A DNA stretch of 64,000 nt, taken from positions 620,001-684,000 of the forward strand of contig JAAVVG010000008.1 of assembly GCA_012976225.1 (NCBI GenBank), in the 5' to 3' direction. Each line of letters starts with the position of its first letter. Within the stretch, counting starts at the first letter, position 1. The notes under the pieces are model-generated. The model searched no databases. It saw only the letters and a program-made list of their open reading frames with translations, and was not told the origin of the DNA. Positions 59,286 to 64,000 of this stretch are shown here, piece by piece. A program made the translations under genes and the position numbers. This stretch comes from Golubevia sp. BC0850 (taxonomy: Eukaryota; Basidiomycota; Exobasidiomycetes; Golubeviales; Golubeviaceae).

Positions 59286-61979
59286 ATGGAAGTCCCTTCA
59301 AGCCTGAAAGTTGGTCAAAGGTTCTCTTTATTAACAGATAGAGGTACCATCAGATATATAGGTCAGGTTCAAGATACCAAAGGTACATGGTTAGGAGTAG
59401 AGTGGGACAATTCTTCAAGAGGCAAGCACAATGGAATCATTAACGAAATTCGTTACTTCCATTGTAGGTAAGTCTTTCACTATCCGGCTCTCCTTTCAAC
59501 CTTCTGATAACATTCTTTGACGCTCAATCTGAATCTTATAACCCTTTCCAGGCAAGCCGAAAGCTGTGCCTCTTTCATTCGATTCTCCCAAAAGTTAGCT
59601 TTCGGTACTTCTTTCCTTAAAGCTCTTTCAACCAAGTACCTTCCTCCTTTACCTTCTCACACTCCAATTAAACAACCTTCGAACAAACCGAAGTATTCAA
59701 GAAGGAATTTAGCAGAGATAGAAATCGAAACTCCAAACTTTGAGGGGGTTATCAAGAGAGCTGCAAGACTTGTTAAACTTAGAGAAGCTGGTTTAGGTGG
59801 TTGGAAACAAGCTTTGGATCCTGAAAATTCAATTCACCAAGGCAAAGTTGATACGGATGAATCTGTAGCGTTTGCTTTTGGAGGAGAAGAGAAAATTGGA
59901 GATATCAAGAAGACTTGTCCCAGTGAGTTCGGTTTTGAAAAAGATGATCCCTGAACTTTAATCTCAATTTTTCCTCCTTCTACGATACAGATCTTACTTG
60001 GTTAGATCTCTCTAGATCTCTTATATCGAATTGGAACGAATTGGCTTTGATTTGTGTTGAACTAGAGAAACTTGAATCTTTACTTCTTCAGTGAGTCCCA
60101 GAAGTGCAAGCCATCATGAACAGTCTCATTCTGACCTTCGCCTACATTTCTCTCATTGGAATGTCAGCTTCAATCGAATGGAACCCACCCATCCACAGAT
60201 ACCTGAAAATTGGTGCTCTTCGTTCTTGAAAGTCAAAGATCTGAGGTTAGATGGAACTTTGATGGATTGGTCTGAGGTGAGTACTCAATTTTACTCTTAT
60301 CTTACACCCCATATTCGAATCTGAACCTCTACTCCTTCTGTTTTTTTCTTTCGCAGGTCCTATTCTTAGAGAAGGCATTTCCTTCCCTTGAGCTACTGCA
60401 GCTCGGCCACAACGACATTCGAATGCTTGGAACTTTGAACAATTCGGATTCTACTCAGCAAGGTCTAAATCGTGAGCTTCGACGAGCAGTTCGTTCCTTC
60501 CTAATTCTTATATTCCTGGTGCTCAACCAGAAGCTCTGGGGAAATCGCTCGCCAGACACTGACTTTCTCTTCCTTTCGCCAGACATACCCCTCCGAAACC
60601 TCAGGATCTTGAACTTAGAGGGCAACAAGCTATCAGATTGGGAGGATTTAGTCAAGCAAATATCTTCACTGCCTTCGTGAGTAGGTAGATCACGCTTGAT
60701 GAAAGCCAGCATCTTGAGGCGATCTGACGACAATCTCAATCCCACAGTCTTCAACGTCTTATACTCTCTTCAAATCGAATTCAAAAGATATCAGCTCCTT
60801 CCTCTGAAAAAGAAGCTATGAGCTCAACCTCAACATTACCGCCCTTCCCTTCTTTGGACCACGTTTCTCTTCTAGACAATCCTATAGAAGGATGGTCAGA
60901 TCTTGAGGCTTTGGATTCGTGGCTGAGAGCTGGAAGAAATAAAGCTCCTCCGGATACCATAATGGATGGAGAGTCTCAAGTTGGTTTGAAGAGTCTCGCA
61001 GTCGGAGGTGAAAGTAGCAAAGTCGGTGCAGGTGAGTTTCGAAGTCGTCGACCAATCGTTGCTTCTTCGATTCTAATTGACTTTTCTTCTCTCTATGTCT
61101 CGTTAGACCTTGACTCAAGAGACTTTAGGCTAATTACTATCGCTCGATTAGGTGCTTTGGAGACTTTCAATGGTGGTCTAGTAGGTTTCTCATTCTTTTG
61201 ATAGACCGCGTCAGTCTTGAAGTGCTGATCCCTCGTCCCCCTTTCCCCACCCCTTTGGTTTCCCCTTCTCAGGTCCGACCGGCTGAGAGAAAAGATGGAG
61301 AACTCTTCTATCTATCTCGGTGTGCTGCAGAGAACCTGCCGGAAACGATTCGCAATCAGACGCATCCTCGGTATGAAGAATTGAGTCAAAGTAAGTCACC
61401 GCAAAAGTCGACGCGCTCTCGGCTTCAGTTTACCTTGGCTCACATTTATCCTTTCTCGCTATCTGCTTAAGTTTATGGTGCTCCTCAAGCTCCGAAGCCG
61501 CCAGACAAGAACGCTGGAACTCTCAGAAGCAAATTGATCGGTGAGCCTCCTTTCTTTTCTCTTGGTGTCGCGCGAGTCACCTCGCCTTCCCTTTCGCCCA
61601 TTCAAAGGTCTGACCATCTCACTAACTTCTCATCAAATGCTCTGTTTCAGAATTGGCCGTTTATTCGTTGGACGTTTCAAACTCAGTGCAACCTCCTAGC
61701 CTTCCTTTGGAGCAAACACCCCTGAAAGTGAAACTTCTGATATCGTCCCCCATCCGCCTAGTCAAAGCTAAACTGGCTAAAACGCTCAAACTCAAACCTC
61801 AAAACATGGAAAAGATGTATGCGGTTCTTTCACCGGAGACTACAGCTCTTCCCGAAGAAGCTGTTGAGACGGTTCAAGATTCAGAAAGAGTGGTTTTGGA
61901 ACTTGACGATGAGAGAAGGGATCTGGATTGGTATGAAGTGAAGGAAGGGACCGAAATCATTCTACTCATTTCGAATTAA
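59286..61979 (+). CDS. Tubulin-folding cofactor E (Pac2/TBCE)
   Basis: Eleven exons (59286-59467, 59552-59922, 59991-60090, 60168-60276, 60357-60471, 60583-60676, 60748-61031, 61107-61180, 61273-61390, 61472-61540, 61651-61979) encode 614 residues. Three domains in order: a CAP-Gly domain (LSYR-free version GTIRYIGQVQDTKGTWLGVE, WDNSSRGKHNG), leucine-rich repeats (NLTWLDLSRSLISNWNELAL; PLRNLRILNLEGNKLSDWED; LDHVSLLDNPIEGWSDL) and a C-terminal ubiquitin-like domain (LKVKLLISSPIRLVKAKLAK). TBCE receives alpha-tubulin and, with cofactors C, D and B, assembles the alpha/beta dimer in the cytosol. All three domains appear complete. Intron density is the highest in the window. Exon 8's GTAGGT donor is the weakest junction. 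Confidence 0.94.
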
Positions 61980-62150
61980 TCAAATCAAACTCCGAAAGCT
62001 CTCTTTTCAGAGTCTCTTTAAGGGAGGGGTTCATCCGGGCGGAGGAAAACAAAGGGGCTCGTCCCCTCTTTGGCCGTAGAGCCCCTTCGAAAACGGTTTC
62101 CTTGGATGGATGAGTGATTGAGATCTTGAGAGTCTGAGTTCAAAACCTCA

Positions 62151-62158
62151 TATAAAAG
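62151..62158 (+). promoter_or_regulatory. TATA box of the 62.2-kb gene
   Basis: TATAAAAG, 57 bp before the start codon and followed by a pyrimidine-rich leader. Most other promoters here lack such a clear box, so this gene may be regulated more sharply. Confidence 0.6.
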
Positions 62159-62214
62159 GAGGTCGATTCCCTTTCTCAACTTTTTTTTCCCTCCTCTTCA
62201 TCGTCAAATCTGTC

Positions 62215-63569
62215 ATGCAAACTTTCAAGATGGAAACCTCCAAGCCTTCTTTCAAGCTCAAGTCACTGCCTTCTCCAAGAGATCCAAAGCAGCTTCAAGA
62301 AATGCTCTTGCAGCCAAGCTTAGGAAGTGCAGCTACCAGAACTCTCCCTTTTTCAGACACTCAATCATCCACTTCCAAAGCTCGCAGCTACTCAGTCAGT
62401 GAGGCTATGAACTCTTCTTCAATAGATTCATTGGCTTCAAGTGCTGCTTACGCATCTTTAGCAAGTGGATTGGTTATGGCTGTTGATGATTTTCCCTCAT
62501 ACAATCCATGCGTAACTTCAAGAGTTGCATCAAGTAGCGGCTCCTCCGTCTCTCATCCCTCTTCTCCCTACCCACTCAGTTCAAATCTCTACCCAAATTA
62601 TCAGCACAAAAGCTCGAACTCGAACTTGATTTCGCACTCGGATTGGAATGGTGAAGTTCATCAGCCACCTGTCAACAATGCTCATGCCTCGAAACTCAAC
62701 TCGAATTTTCTGCGCCTCAACTTGAACCACGATTCTACGGACGAGCCAATTCTCCAAGGAGCCATTCATTATTACTCTCCTTCTGAAGAACTTGCAGTCT
62801 CGAATCTTTGCCATCTCAAGCAGCCTGTACTTAGAAGTAGAGCCCCTTCGATTTCTGAAGCGTATCGTTATTCGAGACCTCAACAACCTACTTTCGAACA
62901 TCAAGGTGGAACACAGGCTGTACGCTCCGTCGGATCGAGAGCATCAGAATTCAGAGAGATCGATCATTCTTTTCTACCTGGAATGGAAGTAGTCTTTTGG
63001 ACTGTGGAAGAATTTGAGGTGTCACAGAATCTCTCAGGGAGGAGTAGATCAGGTAGTCTCCAAGAGAGAACTTCTCCATCCTATACCAGAAGAAGAACGG
63101 GAACGGTTCAGAAGGTGAGTGCAATTCTGGAACTCTAGACATTTCTCGTATAAGTAGAGAGCGACTCGATCTCACCCTCTTCGCCTCCTTTTCGCTTTGC
63201 AGATCGAGCCAACCACTTGCTGGATCGGTAAGTAGGGAAGGCAGACCTTCTTTCGCTCCTCCTCAAGGCTCGGAGCTTCCCTTGAAAGGCTTCAAAAGAC
63301 TCGGAGGCTGAACCTTTGCCCTTTCCTCCCCTTTTCTTCCAGCCACTTACTTTGTCAATGAATGTCACGCTCCAACCTCACATCGCGGAACTCGTGCCAA
63401 CGTTTCTTCTGCAATAGTAGGACGCTCTTTATCGGAATCTGTATCAATAATGAAGTTCTTCGGTCCACGCTGTAGCAAGCCTCCAAAGACTCCAGTCGGT
63501 TGGGTTTCCATCAAAGTGGAAGCTTCAAACATGATGAGGAGCTGTGTCGCCGAAAGGTTGAATCTCTGA
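62215..63569 (+). CDS. Uncharacterised Ser-rich protein with 25-nt microexon
   Basis: Three exons, 62215-63114, 63203-63227 and 63343-63569, encode 383 residues. The middle exon is only 25 nt; it reads IEPTTCWI and keeps phase on both sides, so VQK-IEPTTCWIG-ATYFVNECHAP is continuous. The N-terminal 260 residues are Ser/Asn/Pro-rich and disordered. A compact block then starts at FLPGMEVVFWTVEEFEVSQN, with the C-terminal part cysteine-containing (FFGPRCSKPPKTPVGWVSIK). I recognise no family. There is no signal peptide or membrane segment. An early second ATG (MQTFKMETS) exists five codons in. The TATA box upstream suggests regulated expression. If the microexon were skipped the frame would be lost, so it is probably real. 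Confidence 0.68.
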
Positions 63570-63813
63570 GTCCTGGTTGAAAGGAAAAAAAGAGAGAGGA
63601 AGTGAGAAATTGTTTTCAATGTAAAATAGCAAGAAGGTTCTCAAAGCCTACGATACCAAATCAACCTGCTTTCTTCAACGCTGCGTCTAACGGAGAAGGG
63701 GATAGAGAGCGCGTTCGTTTCCTTTCACCCCCATCTCGTTCTCTTAGTGAGATCTGTCACTTCAAGTTGGGTTGGATGTTAGGACTTAGGAGTGAGAAAG
63801 ATTGGGGAACCGA

Positions 63814-64000
63814 ATGACGTCAACATCGGCCAACTGCCCGATTTCTATTCTTGTTGTCCAGTCTTCTCCGAGGTCTAAAGATCTTGGCTATGACGGTACC
63901 GACGCCATCGTCAGCCAAAACAAGTCCCTTCTTCTCCGTTCAACGCAGGAATCCCAAAACTTCAAGAGGCAGCGCAAAATGAAAGACTACGAGACTCCAA
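63814..64000 (+). CDS. Possible 5' start of a gene running off the window
   Basis: An ATG-initiated frame (MTSTSANCPISILVVQSSPR) stays open for 62 codons to the window edge. No domain is visible and no clear leader precedes it, so chance is a real alternative. Confidence 0.18.
   Translation, partial: MTSTSANCPISILVVQSSPRSKDLGYDGTDAIVSQNKSLLLRSTQESQNFKRQRKMKDYETP

Overview
This window is nuclear DNA of an intron-rich fungus, most likely a basidiomycete. The evidence is dense short introns (about 50-200 nt, GTRAGT donors), C/T-rich leaders before start codons, and fungal families: DUR3 urea transporter, NCS1 permease, Rmt2, Rcf2-type HIG1 protein, DUF3336-patatin lipase and metacaspase. Base composition is moderate, unlike GC-rich red yeasts; a Pucciniomycotina origin is possible but cannot be settled from sequence alone. 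I saw no rRNA, tRNA, CRISPR array, retroelement or virus-like element. Most gene models below were assembled by eye from splice signals and reading phase, and the summed exons keep frame to the stop codon.

Layout. 1-5 kb: 3' end of a probably peroxisomal acyl-CoA synthetase, an AlkB-type dioxygenase, and a three-exon Rkm5/VCPKMT-type lysine methyltransferase read leftward. 4.9-9.6 kb: a nine-exon GH63 hydrolase. 9.6-11 kb: a TATA-bearing promoter before a candidate small secreted protein with an upstream ORF. 11.1-14.4 kb: divergent mitochondrial pair, complex I assembly factor (NDUFAF3 type) and glutaryl-CoA dehydrogenase. 15.3-25 kb: a disordered protein, a PX-PH-RhoGAP (Bem3 type) with polyglutamine, and an Rcf2-like protein. 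25.2-28.4 kb: a decayed HMG-box gene. 29-31.5 kb: two small unknown genes. 31.5-45.9 kb: Rrp7, an NCS1 permease, a PA-TM-RING ubiquitin ligase, a patatin-type lipase and Rmt2. 46-49.7 kb: a decayed TPR/F-box gene facing a second decayed leucine-rich gene, the latter sharing its 3' end with a relic at 2.8 kb. 49.9-56.7 kb: DUR3, a nitronate monooxygenase and a DszC-like flavin oxidoreductase. 57.2-64 kb: metacaspase and tubulin cofactor E sharing a 95-bp promoter, then a Ser-rich unknown.

How the genes fit together. Most are housekeeping genes in divergent pairs with 95-400 bp between start codons. One loose theme is mitochondrial and peroxisomal carbon metabolism. Another is nitrogen acquisition (DUR3, NCS1 permease, nitronate monooxygenase). 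No operon-like system or defence island is evident. The least expected items are the two multiply broken regulatory-type genes, the relics of a repeated leucine-rich family, two non-canonical GC-AG introns with the same GCGAGT donor, and the candidate small secreted protein with a TGATG uORF/start overlap.
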